A model generated the notes under the pieces. It made no database searches and was not told where the DNA came from. It worked only from the letters and a program-made list of their open reading frames with translations. A stretch of DNA of 25,965 nucleotides from JBCCZC01 sp039188505 (GTDB lineage Bacteria > Pseudomonadota > Gammaproteobacteria > Xanthomonadales > SZUA-38), in the NCBI GenBank assembly GCA_039188505.1, contig JBCCZC010000021.1, positions 1 to 25,965 on the forward strand. Reading direction: 5' to 3'. Shown here piece by piece: positions 7,198-14,362 of the stretch; the first letter of the stretch is position 1; each line of letters begins with the position of its first letter. The translations under genes and the position numbers were made by a program.

Positions 7198-7221
7198 GCG
7201 CGCCGAAGTCGACCTGCGCTG

Positions 7222-8670
7222 CTAGACGTGAATCAGCGTTACCGAGGGCAGGTTCGACACGGCCTCGGTATCGAACCCACGCACCATCAGCACGGTCTGA
7301 CCCGCCTCCGCGAGTCCGAGTTCCGACGCCAGCGTCCGGATGCGCGGCACCGGATCGTCGAGCTCGGCCGCGTCGCAAGCGACGGGAAGGGTTCCCCACA
7401 GCAGCGCGCTGCGGCGCAGGGCCTGTTCGTCCGCCGCCAGGAGGATGATCGGCGCCGCGGGGCGTTCACCGGACATCGCCCGGCCCGAGAAGCCGGTCCG
7501 ACTGACCACGAAGATGGCCCGAACCATCAGGTCCCGGGACAGCTGGGCGGTTGCCCGACCGACCGCGTGGGCGTAGCCCAGCTCGTCGCCGTCGTCGAGC
7601 GTCTGCTGCAGCTGGCCGAACTGCCCGTGCGTCCACAGGTAGGCCTCGGCCTCGCGAGCGATGCGGTCCATCATCGCGACCGCTTCCCTCGGGTAGCTGC
7701 CCGCAGCACTCTCCGCCGAGAGCATCACCGCGTCCGCGCCGAGATTGACCGAGTGGGCAACGTCCGTGACCTCCGCCCGGGTCGGGCGCGGATTGTCGAT
7801 CATGGACTCGAGCATCTGCGTGGCGACGATAACCGGCTGATGGCGCGCCCGCGCCCGATCGACGAGGTGCTGCTGGGCGACAGGCACGGCCTCCGGCGGC
7901 AGTTCCACCCCGAGGTCGCCTCGAGCAACCATGATGGCGTCGGTGTGATCCAGGATCGCGTCGATGCCGCTGACCGCCTCCGGGCGCTCGATCTTCGCGA
8001 CGATGCGAGCGGCGCTGCCGTGGGCGTCCAGCCGCTGGCGCAGCTCGATCACGTCAGCAGCCGTGCGCACGAACGATAGCGCTACGAAATCCACCCCGAG
8101 ACCCACCGCGAACTCGAGGTCCCGGAGATCCTTCTCGGTCAGGCATTGCGCACTGACGGTCGAATCCGGCAGGTTGATCCCCTTCCGTTCCGTGAGGCGA
8201 CCGCCATGCACGATGCGGCAGCGAACGTCCTCTTCCTCGATGGCGAGTACCTCCAGCGTCATGAGGCCATCGGCAAGGAGCAGACGATGTCCGACCTCGA
8301 CATCCGTCGGCAGGCCGGCGTACTGGGAATGCACGAGTCCCGGCTCACCCTGGACGGCCCGCGTCGTCACCATGAGCTCCTCACCGGGAATGAGGTCGAT
8401 GCCACCGTCGGCGAAGGTTCCTACGCGGATCTTGGGGCCGCAGAGGTCCGCCAGCACGGCGACGTGGCGGCCGCGGCGCGCGGCCTCCTCTCGCACGCGC
8501 TGGTAGACCCGCGCGTGCGTGGCGTGCTCGCCGTGGGACATGTTGAGCCGGACGACATCGACGCCGGCGTCGAGCAGGCGACCGATCATCTCGCTGCTGT
8601 CCGATGCCGGACCCAGCGTCGCCAGGATCCGGGTGCGGCGGTATCGTAGCCGCGTCAGTTCTTGCCCCAC
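7222..8670 (-). CDS. pyk: Pyruvate kinase
   Basis: The 482-residue protein starts at GTG 8670 behind AAGGAGG. It catalyses phosphoenolpyruvate + ADP to pyruvate + ATP in the cytoplasm. Signatures: RTRILATLGPAS and DVVRLNMSHG (R41, N43, S45) at the start, a B-domain insertion after residue ~75, the catalytic IVAKIERPEAV block, MVARGDLGVELP, the TRAEVTDVAHSVNLGADAVMLSAESAAG block, and a C-terminal allosteric domain. Length is that of a normal bacterial enzyme. It lies 39 bases downstream of the HMG-CoA-synthase-like gene on the same strand, so the two are probably co-transcribed. Confidence 0.96.
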   Translation of the reverse strand: MGQELTRLRYRRTRILATLGPASDSSEMIGRLLDAGVDVVRLNMSHGEHATHARVYQRVREEAARRGRHVAVLADLCGPKIRVGTFADGGIDLIPGEELMVTTRAVQGEPGLVHSQYAGLPTDVEVGHRLLLADGLMTLEVLAIEEEDVRCRIVHGGRLTERKGINLPDSTVSAQCLTEKDLRDLEFAVGLGVDFVALSFVRTAADVIELRQRLDAHGSAARIVAKIERPEAVSGIDAILDHTDAIMVARGDLGVELPPEAVPVAQQHLVDRARARHQPVIVATQMLESMIDNPRPTRAEVTDVAHSVNLGADAVMLSAESAAGSYPREAVAMMDRIAREAEAYLWTHGQFGQLQQTLDDGDELGYAHAVGRATAQLSRDLMVRAIFVVSRTGFSGRAMSGERPAAPIILLAADEQALRRSALLWGTLPVACDAAELDDPVPRIRTLASELGLAEAGQTVLMVRGFDTEAVSNLPSVTLIHV

Positions 8671-8709
8671 GCTGTCGCCTCCTTGCCGGACCGGATGCCG
8701 GGTTACCCG

Positions 8710-10224
8710 CTAGCCTGATGCCTGGGCCGGCGCTGCTGCCGGCTCGGGAACCAGGCAGTCGTAGTACTCGATGCCGAAATCGATGAATCGACCCGACTCG
8801 CTGTCGCCGATGCCGGCCAGCGCAAACCGCTGTCCGACGGGCGCCGGCAGGTCGTCCGCCTCGCCGGAATCGTGCAGCTGTTCGTACTGTTTCCGATTGA
8901 TGTCGATGCCGCCCGCGAGCGCGTCCGCCATGCCGATTCGCCCCGCTGCCTCGCGCCACTCCGGTCGCACGATGCAGGGGATGGCCTCCGCGGCATCACC
9001 GCTGCCGTATCCCATCAGCAACACCTCCCGACCGACCAGCTCTTCGCCGGTGCCGGCGGCCTCCTCGAAGCCGGCCGCAACCCAGGCCGGCAGAGCCGCC
9101 GTGTAGAGGTTGCCGACGTCACCCATCGACTCTGCGCCCAGTCCGAAGCTTTGCGCCAGCATCGCCTTCGCCTCGGGTGTCCCGCGGAAAGCCTTGAGCG
9201 CACCCATCGCCAGCGGATAGACCTCCTCGTCGATTTGCCGCGATTCGATTATCGGCGTGAAATCGGGGCTTCGCTTCAGCTCTGCGGCGCAGTCCTCGGG
9301 GTCGACGCCGGCCGTTTCGCAGGCGGCCCGGAACAGTTCGCGGTCGGCCCGCGAGCCAACGGAAAGGGCCATGAGATAGGACAGCAGCAAGCCCGACTCC
9401 GGCATGCGCCGGTAGGGACGGTGGAAGAAGGCTGCGCGGAGGTCGCGGAGGTAACCGGCCGCGTGGCGGGTTCGACGGATCAGCATGTCGCGCACCGCGT
9501 GGAGCGTGGCGTCGAGGTAGCAGGTCGTCGAGTACTTTCCGTTGAAGACGGGAAAGTCCCGGATCTGCCCGAGCACGCGCTGCTGCTCGCCCAGCATGCG
9601 CCCGATCGGCTTGCGAAAGTCCACGCGCCGGTCGTCGGATGCGCTGCCCGCCGCCTCCAGCCGCAGCTCGAGCAGCTTCGGGTTCTTCTCGACGAGCATC
9701 GCGACGGCCCCTGCGCCCTGCGTCGGCTCACCGGAGCTGCCGCGGGCGTACTCCGCCACGTCACCGCTCACGACGATCGCGAGGGGATCACCCGGTTCGA
9801 ACGCGAGGAACCTGACCGCGTTCTTGAGCCCGTAGACGCCGCCGAGGCACGCGTGCTTGAACTCGGGCACCTCGCAGTAGCGGGAGATCGGCGGACGGCC
9901 GAGCCTTGCGAGCGCGCGGTTCACGAGCCCCTTCACGACCACCGTGCCGGCGGCGTTGTCGGTGCTCGATTCTGTTCCGAGGGCCAGAAAGCGGATCCGA
10001 CCGGGATCGACGTCGTAGCGTTCGATGAGCTCGACCACCGCGGACGCTGCCATCGTGTAGACGTTCTCGGTCGATCCGCGGACGCGGAAGCTGGTGCCGA
10101 CGACGTTTCGGATCTTGTCCCACGGCTGGTCGTACCAGTCACACCACGCTTCGAGGTCGACCCGGTAAGGCGGCAGATAGACCGCGGCGCCGCTGATGCC
10201 AATGGATTGCTGGATGCTGCTCAT
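8710..10224 (-). CDS. Hydroxymethylglutaryl-CoA synthase family protein
   Basis: The start at ATG 10224 has an excellent AAGGAG 5 bases upstream; a longer reading to 10266 lacks a site. The 504-residue protein has the thiolase-fold HMG-CoA synthase pattern. Catalytic residues are visible: E85 in LALGTESSTDN, nucleophile C126 in EFKHACLGGVYGLKNAV, and H268 in AAFFHRPYRRM. The family condenses acetyl-CoA with acetoacetyl-CoA, or does related beta-branching. Many gammaproteobacteria make isoprenoids by the MEP route instead, so its role is not obvious: mevalonate entry, acyl modification and ketone or leucine metabolism are all possible. No mevalonate kinase or HMG-CoA reductase is nearby. Divergent from the 83-aa gene and upstream of pyk. 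Confidence 0.85.
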   Translation of the reverse strand: MSSIQQSIGISGAAVYLPPYRVDLEAWCDWYDQPWDKIRNVVGTSFRVRGSTENVYTMAASAVVELIERYDVDPGRIRFLALGTESSTDNAAGTVVVKGLVNRALARLGRPPISRYCEVPEFKHACLGGVYGLKNAVRFLAFEPGDPLAIVVSGDVAEYARGSSGEPTQGAGAVAMLVEKNPKLLELRLEAAGSASDDRRVDFRKPIGRMLGEQQRVLGQIRDFPVFNGKYSTTCYLDATLHAVRDMLIRRTRHAAGYLRDLRAAFFHRPYRRMPESGLLLSYLMALSVGSRADRELFRAACETAGVDPEDCAAELKRSPDFTPIIESRQIDEEVYPLAMGALKAFRGTPEAKAMLAQSFGLGAESMGDVGNLYTAALPAWVAAGFEEAAGTGEELVGREVLLMGYGSGDAAEAIPCIVRPEWREAAGRIGMADALAGGIDINRKQYEQLHDSGEADDLPAPVGQRFALAGIGDSESGRFIDFGIEYYDCLVPEPAAAPAQASG

Positions 10225-10312
10225 GCCTCTCCTTACCGGCGCCGGTCCGCGCCGAGCTGCTGTCACCGCATCGTAAGGGGGCGTCGCGCGCGCCGCAACG
10301 CCGCCGCCGCCG

Positions 10313-10318
10313 TATACT
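10313..10318 (+). promoter_or_regulatory. -10 element of the 83-aa gene
   Basis: TATACT sits in an otherwise GC-only stretch, 24 bases ahead of the ATG at 10343. It would give a very short leader ending in GGGAGGAG. No recognisable -35 is present. Confidence 0.4.
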
Positions 10319-10342
10319 CAGGGGCTCACGGGAGGAGTCACG

Positions 10343-10594
10343 ATGACGGACAAGACCATCAAGCGAGTCCAGACGGGCATGCGCATCGAACAGCGCCTGC
10401 TCAAGGTGATGAAGGGCCTGGCTGAGTACCTTGATCTGTCGCTCGGTGACCTGACCGAAGGCATCGTGCTGCATGCGCTCGACGGGAAGGACCCGTTCGG
10501 CGAGTCGACTCGGGCAAAGATCGAACAGCTACGGGCCGTCTACGACCTCGACCTGCGAGCCGAGGACAGCCACCGCTTGCACGAGGACCCATGA
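10343..10594 (+). CDS. Small conserved hypothetical protein, 83 aa
   Basis: ATG 10343 has GGGAGGAG at about 10330-10337. The protein is charged, soluble and predicted mostly helical. A central segment (MRIEQRLLKVMKGLAEYLDLSLGDLTEGIVLHAL) looks like the strand-helix-helix layout of ribbon-helix-helix DNA-binding proteins, but I cannot confirm that. It starts on the strand opposite the HMG-CoA-synthase-like gene, 118 bases away, a position often held by regulators. The next gene downstream has its own extended -10, so membership of the following operon is uncertain. Confidence 0.65.
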   Translation: MTDKTIKRVQTGMRIEQRLLKVMKGLAEYLDLSLGDLTEGIVLHALDGKDPFGESTRAKIEQLRAVYDLDLRAEDSHRLHEDP

Positions 10595-10624
10595 CCAGGG
10601 GCAGCCGCCGGACGCGGGCGCCAC

Positions 10625-10633
10625 TGCTATACT
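10625..10633 (+). promoter_or_regulatory. Extended -10 promoter of the membrane/polyamine module
   Basis: TG-C-TATACT is an extended -10 followed directly by a T run, in the 115-base gap between the 83-aa gene and the SPFH gene. No clear -35. The leader to the TTG start would be about 70 bases. Confidence 0.4.
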
Positions 10634-10709
10634 TTTTTGTCGGTGCGGAGCACCAGTCCGCCGAACGTCGGAACTGGCCGCCCATCCAATGCGCGGGAGG
10701 AGAACGACA

Positions 10710-11729
10710 TTGATCTGGGATGCAGTCAAGAAGCAGCTTCGTTCGGTCATCGAGTGGGAAAATCCGGATCACTCGGTGCTGTTCGAGCTCTGGTCCGAGC
10801 GCGGCGACGAGATCAAGGATGCCTCGCAGCTCATCGTCAAGCCCGGCCAGGGGGTGGTCTTCCTCTACGAGGGCAAGATCCAGGGGGTGATGACCGACCC
10901 GGGCACCTACGATCTCCAGACGGCCAATGTACCGTTCGTCACGACGCTCGAGAAGTACATGCAGGCCTTCGAGAGCGAGCACAAGGTGGGCATCTATTTC
11001 TTCTGGCAGACCGAGTTTCTGAACCAGAAGTGGGGCACGGTCAGCCCGATCAAGTACCAGGATCCGGTCTATGACTTCCCGGTCGCCCTGCGCGCGTTCG
11101 GCAATTTCAGCTTCCGCCTGAGCGAGCCCGAGCCGTTCTTCGTGAACCTGCTGGGATCCCGGGAACGCTTCCTTGTCGACCAGCTGCGGCAAACCGTGGC
11201 GAACCGTATTCAGCAGCCGCTGACCGACCTCATGGCGGAATCAGGCTTCAGCTACGCCGAGATCGATCGCAACCGCGACGAGCTGGCAGCGGCTCTCGCC
11301 CAGAAGCTAGCGCCGGAGTTCGAGCGCCTGGGCCTCGAGATGACGGATTTCCGCATCGAGTCCACGAGCTTCGACGACGCCACCAACGACCGGATCGCCC
11401 GCATCGCGGACATCACCGCGGAAGCGCGGGCCGCAGAGAAGGCCGGCCTTGACTACGCTCAGTTGCAGCAGCTCGAGGCGCTCCGGGAGGCGGCTCGCAA
11501 CGAGGGCGGCGCGGCCGGCGCCGGCGTCGGCATCGGCGCGGGGATCGGCCTGGGCCAGACCTTTGCCCAGTCCATGGCACCCGGAGCCGCCGGCGGCGGC
11601 GGCCAGGGCGCAGCGCCTGCGGCCGATATCGAGTCGAGGCTCGAGCGGTTGAAGTCGCTCCTCGACAAGGGCCTCATCAGCGACGCCGACTACCAGGCCA
11701 AGAAGGACGCGATCCTCAGCGAGCTATGA
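10710..11729 (+). CDS. SPFH-domain protein with C-terminal SHOCT motif (virion-core/YdjI-like)
   Basis: The TTG at 10710 is chosen because GGGAGGAG at 10695-10702 is ideally spaced; the ATG at 10689 lies upstream of that site. This gives 339 residues. It opens IWDAVKKQLRSVIEW and has the SPFH/band-7-like body of bacterial proteins annotated 'virion core protein': QLIVKPGQGVVFLYEGKIQGV, PGTYDLQTANVPFVTTLEK, FWQTEFLNQKWGT, FGNFSFRLSEPEPFFVNLLG. A Gly/Ala-rich linker (about residues 270-300) leads to a SHOCT motif, DIESRLERLKSLLDKGLISDADYQ. SPFH proteins usually oligomerise at membranes. No transmembrane segment is visible, so it probably docks through partners. First gene of a tightly packed set; its stop overlaps the next ATG. 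Confidence 0.8.
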   Translation: MIWDAVKKQLRSVIEWENPDHSVLFELWSERGDEIKDASQLIVKPGQGVVFLYEGKIQGVMTDPGTYDLQTANVPFVTTLEKYMQAFESEHKVGIYFFWQTEFLNQKWGTVSPIKYQDPVYDFPVALRAFGNFSFRLSEPEPFFVNLLGSRERFLVDQLRQTVANRIQQPLTDLMAESGFSYAEIDRNRDELAAALAQKLAPEFERLGLEMTDFRIESTSFDDATNDRIARIADITAEARAAEKAGLDYAQLQQLEALREAARNEGGAAGAGVGIGAGIGLGQTFAQSMAPGAAGGGGQGAAPAADIESRLERLKSLLDKGLISDADYQAKKDAILSEL

Positions 11730-12331
11730 GCCGAAGCTTCACCTGCCCCTCGTGCGGCGCCCCCCTCGAGGTCGAGCATCGATTCTCGAGGGTGGTGATC
11801 TGTGGCTACTGCAACCAGAGCGCGAACATCACCTCGGGCGGCCTCGATCCCGCGGGCAAGGGCGCGAAGCTCGTCGGCGCGCCCTCCCGGCTCAGCATCG
11901 GCGCTACCGGGCGGATCGACGAAACCGCCTTCCGGACCCTGGGCCGCCTGCGCTACGGCTATGACGGCGGCTTCTGGGATGAGTGGTTTCTCGCGCTAAG
12001 CGACGATCGTCAGCTCTGGCTCCAGGAGGATGACGGCACGTTCACGGCTTTCGAAAAAACACCGATCACCGCCGCCCTCCCCGAGTTCGACGACGTTAGG
12101 GTCGGCCAGACCATCACGGTCAATGGCCGCTCAATCTTCATCGTCGAGCGCACGGAGGCGATGATCCTCGGCGGTGAGGGCGAGCTCTACTTCAACGTGA
12201 CCCCGGGCGCCGATGTCTTCAGCGTCGACGGCTCGGCCGACGGCGAAACCTGGAGCGTCGAGTACCAGCCGGACGAGATCACCCTATCCCGCGGCACGCC
12301 CGTCGCCCACGCGGCGCTCGAGCTCGACTGA
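11726..12331 (+). CDS. Zinc-ribbon DUF4178 protein (short paralogue)
   Basis: A 201-residue protein starting in an ATGA overlap with the SPFH gene. An N-terminal zinc ribbon is visible (C7-x2-C10 and C26-x2-C29 in CPSCGAP and CGYCNQ). A beta-rich DUF4178-like domain follows: LSIGATGRIDETAFRTLGRLRYGYDGGFWDEWFLALSDDRQLWLQED. No signal peptide or membrane segment. DUF4178 proteins are repeatedly found beside SPFH, DUF350 and spermidine-synthase-like genes, to my recollection, and their biochemical role is unknown. It is clearly related to the longer protein encoded next. Confidence 0.75.
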   Translation: MSRSFTCPSCGAPLEVEHRFSRVVICGYCNQSANITSGGLDPAGKGAKLVGAPSRLSIGATGRIDETAFRTLGRLRYGYDGGFWDEWFLALSDDRQLWLQEDDGTFTAFEKTPITAALPEFDDVRVGQTITVNGRSIFIVERTEAMILGGEGELYFNVTPGADVFSVDGSADGETWSVEYQPDEITLSRGTPVAHAALELD

Positions 12332-12333
12332 CC

Positions 12334-13821
12334 ATGGAGCTGCGCGACAAGGTCAGCGAGCTGCCGCCGGAAAAAGTCGTTGCCTACGTCAAGCGCCAGC
12401 TTTCGCTCGGCAAGATCCAACCGGTTCTCGGGCTGTTTCCCGAGATCCTCGAGTCTCACGCCGACTACGCGGAAGCACTCGAGCAGATCCACCAGCGAGC
12501 CCTGAAGAAAGAGGCGATGCTGGCCGAGACACAGCCAACGGAGCTCGACGTTTCGCAGACGACCTGCCCCGGCTGTGGCGCGGTCCTGCATCGCGCCCGG
12601 CCCGACGCCCAGGCCATCGCCTGCAGCTACTGCGGGACGCGCTTCATGCCTGCGGACCCGGCAGGAACCGCGGTGAAGACCCTGAACCCCGAGCACTACC
12701 GGCCGCGCTCGTTTCTACGCCTGGGCATGGTCGGGAGAATGGGCGAGCATCCCTGCCAGGTGGTCGGGCGGATGGTCTGGTCCGGGCGTTGCCGGGAGTG
12801 GGATAGCGAAGATCGGTCCTGGGAGTCCAACCCCTGGACCTACGAGGAATGGCTGCTGCTGACGGAGAACCGTCAGTTCTTCTACCTTTGCCACGACGAC
12901 GAAGGGCTCAGTGTCGCCACCGAATTCACGCCGTCGCAGCCGAATTTCCCCGGTCGGCAGGATCGCAAGATGACGCTTGAGGCGGGCCGCCAGAGGACGG
13001 TGGACGAACACGGCGAATACGACCTGCGCTACTTCGAGGGCGAGTTTGGCTGGGTGCCGCAGGTGGGCGAACCGATCGCGACATCGGAGTACTCCTCGGG
13101 CAAGGCGCTCCTGTCGGCGGAGGCACGCCTGCATCCCGAATCCCGGGAGATCGTCGAGCTGGAGTTTTTCCGGACCATTCCCTACACGCCGAAGCGGCTG
13201 TTCCGGGCCTTCGACCGAGACCAGGAGCTGGCGGAACTCGTGCGACGGAAGCACGTGGCGGGCCAGTACCGCCGCTGGCGCTGGGCGAGCTTCGCGACGG
13301 CGACCCTGCTGGGCATCCTCGCCATCGTGCTCGGCGGCGCCGGCGACCCGGTCTACAGCGAGACCTACGACTTCAGTGCCTTCGGCGAAGACGGCATAGT
13401 TGCCGGCCCCTTCGAGCTCAGCAAGGCCGGACGCCCCCACCGGCTGGCCCTGAGCGCCAGCATCGGGGACAACAGCTGGGCCTGGATCGGCGCGGAGCTC
13501 CTCGATACGGAGCGCAACAGCATCAACGCCATGGCCGGCGACTTCTGGCGCGAGTCCGGCTACGACGATGGACACTGGTCGGAATCGGACGTCAGGGAGG
13601 AGCAGCATTTCCGCCTGACCGAGCCGGGACGCTATTTCGTCCGGATGCAGCTCGAGGCGGGCACCGCGGGGACCGGCAGGGTCAGCCTCCAGGTCTATGA
13701 GAACACGATCCTCGGACGCTACTATGTGGTGAGCGCGGTCATCGCACTGGTGCTGGGGCTCCTGCTCCTGCGCGGCGTTCGCACCGACGACCTCCTGCGA
13801 GGCCTGCCGACAACAGCATGA
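12334..13821 (+). CDS. DUF4178 membrane protein with internal zinc ribbon (long paralogue)
   Basis: ATG 12334 follows the preceding stop by 2 bases. The 495-residue protein has a helical N-terminal ~70 residues, a zinc ribbon (C78-x2-C81, C97-x2-C100), and a DUF4178-like domain (FLRLGMVGRMGEHPCQVVGRMVW; WESNPWTYEEWLLLTENRQFFYL). A transmembrane helix comes at about 317-336 (FATATLLGILAIVLGGA), then a ~125-residue beta-rich region that would be extracytoplasmic, and a second helix at about 463-480. The two helices place the zinc ribbon on the cytoplasmic side with a periplasmic sensor-like loop; topology is inferred. It overlaps the next gene by 4 bases. Confidence 0.78.
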   Translation: MELRDKVSELPPEKVVAYVKRQLSLGKIQPVLGLFPEILESHADYAEALEQIHQRALKKEAMLAETQPTELDVSQTTCPGCGAVLHRARPDAQAIACSYCGTRFMPADPAGTAVKTLNPEHYRPRSFLRLGMVGRMGEHPCQVVGRMVWSGRCREWDSEDRSWESNPWTYEEWLLLTENRQFFYLCHDDEGLSVATEFTPSQPNFPGRQDRKMTLEAGRQRTVDEHGEYDLRYFEGEFGWVPQVGEPIATSEYSSGKALLSAEARLHPESREIVELEFFRTIPYTPKRLFRAFDRDQELAELVRRKHVAGQYRRWRWASFATATLLGILAIVLGGAGDPVYSETYDFSAFGEDGIVAGPFELSKAGRPHRLALSASIGDNSWAWIGAELLDTERNSINAMAGDFWRESGYDDGHWSESDVREEQHFRLTEPGRYFVRMQLEAGTAGTGRVSLQVYENTILGRYYVVSAVIALVLGLLLLRGVRTDDLLRGLPTTA

Positions 13822-14057
13822 AACCCCTGACCCAGATCCTGATTGCCCTCGTCCTCATCGTGCTGATCGCGGTCCCCGTCCTGGGAGCGCGAAGCGGTTG
13901 GGGACTGGGAACCCAGGCGGATCAGAAGATCATTGCCGATTCCGATTCCTTCTGCCCGACCACCATGCGGGCTCCGGATGGCACCTGCCGGCGAACGGTT
14001 CGCAGCTATTACTTCGGGCGCAGCTTCATCGGCGGCGGCCCGCGTACGGGAAAATGA
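13818..14057 (+). CDS. Small membrane-anchored hypothetical protein, 79 aa
   Basis: The start is in an ATGA overlap with the long DUF4178 gene. One hydrophobic N-terminal segment (residues 6-23, QILIALVLIVLIAVPVLGA) acts as anchor or signal. The remaining ~55 residues contain two Cys (in SFCPTTM and DGTCRRT) that could form a periplasmic disulphide, and end in a GGGPRTGK tail. I do not recognise the family. Being wedged without gaps inside the module argues that it is a genuine component. Confidence 0.68.
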   Translation: MKPLTQILIALVLIVLIAVPVLGARSGWGLGTQADQKIIADSDSFCPTTMRAPDGTCRRTVRSYYFGRSFIGGGPRTGK

Positions 14058-14074
14058 GCAAGCGGGGAGTGAGC

Positions 14075-14362
14075 ATGAGAAACGCAACGTTGTCCGGCCT
14101 GGCGCTGATGGCCTCTAGCACCGCGGTCCAGGCCGCGGGGGATTTGACGGCCGACGCACTCCTTGCGGGCATCGTGTCGACCGTGATCTACAGCCTGCTC
14201 GGCATCGGTATGGCTATGCTCGGCTTCAAGATGATCGACTGGATGACGCCGGGCAACCTCCGTGAGCAGATCGCCGAGCACGAGAACCGCGCACTCGGGA
14301 CAGTCGTCGGCGCGACGATCCTCGGCATCTGCATCATCATCGCCGCCGTCCTCGTCTCCTGA
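14075..14362 (+). CDS. DUF350 (YjfL-type) small membrane protein
   Basis: ATG 14075 is preferred because GGGGAG lies at 14064-14069 and it gives a clean signal-like N-terminus (LSGLALMASSTAVQAAGD); an ATG at 14054 would overlap the preceding stop and add 7 residues. The 95-residue protein has the DUF350 pattern: VSTVIYSLLGIGMAMLGFKMIDWMTPGNLREQI, then ENRALGTVVGATILGICIIIAAVL, ending at the membrane. In E. coli a DUF350 protein (YjfL) sits beside a PspA homologue and an amidoligase. Here the partner is a spermidine-synthase-like enzyme. Function is unknown; a role in the membrane-linked module is inferred from context. Confidence 0.82.
   Translation: MRNATLSGLALMASSTAVQAAGDLTADALLAGIVSTVIYSLLGIGMAMLGFKMIDWMTPGNLREQIAEHENRALGTVVGATILGICIIIAAVLVS

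Noticed and set aside
8872..10425. A 517-codon plus-strand open frame opposite the HMG-CoA-synthase-like gene
   Set aside because: The minus-strand frame has catalytic residues and a strong ribosome site. The plus-strand translation resembles no protein and overruns the 83-aa gene in another frame.
10473..10709. N-terminal extension of the SPFH protein
   Set aside because: The extra 79 residues overlap the 83-aa gene and are unlike the family. The ribosome site at 10695-10702 fits TTG 10710.
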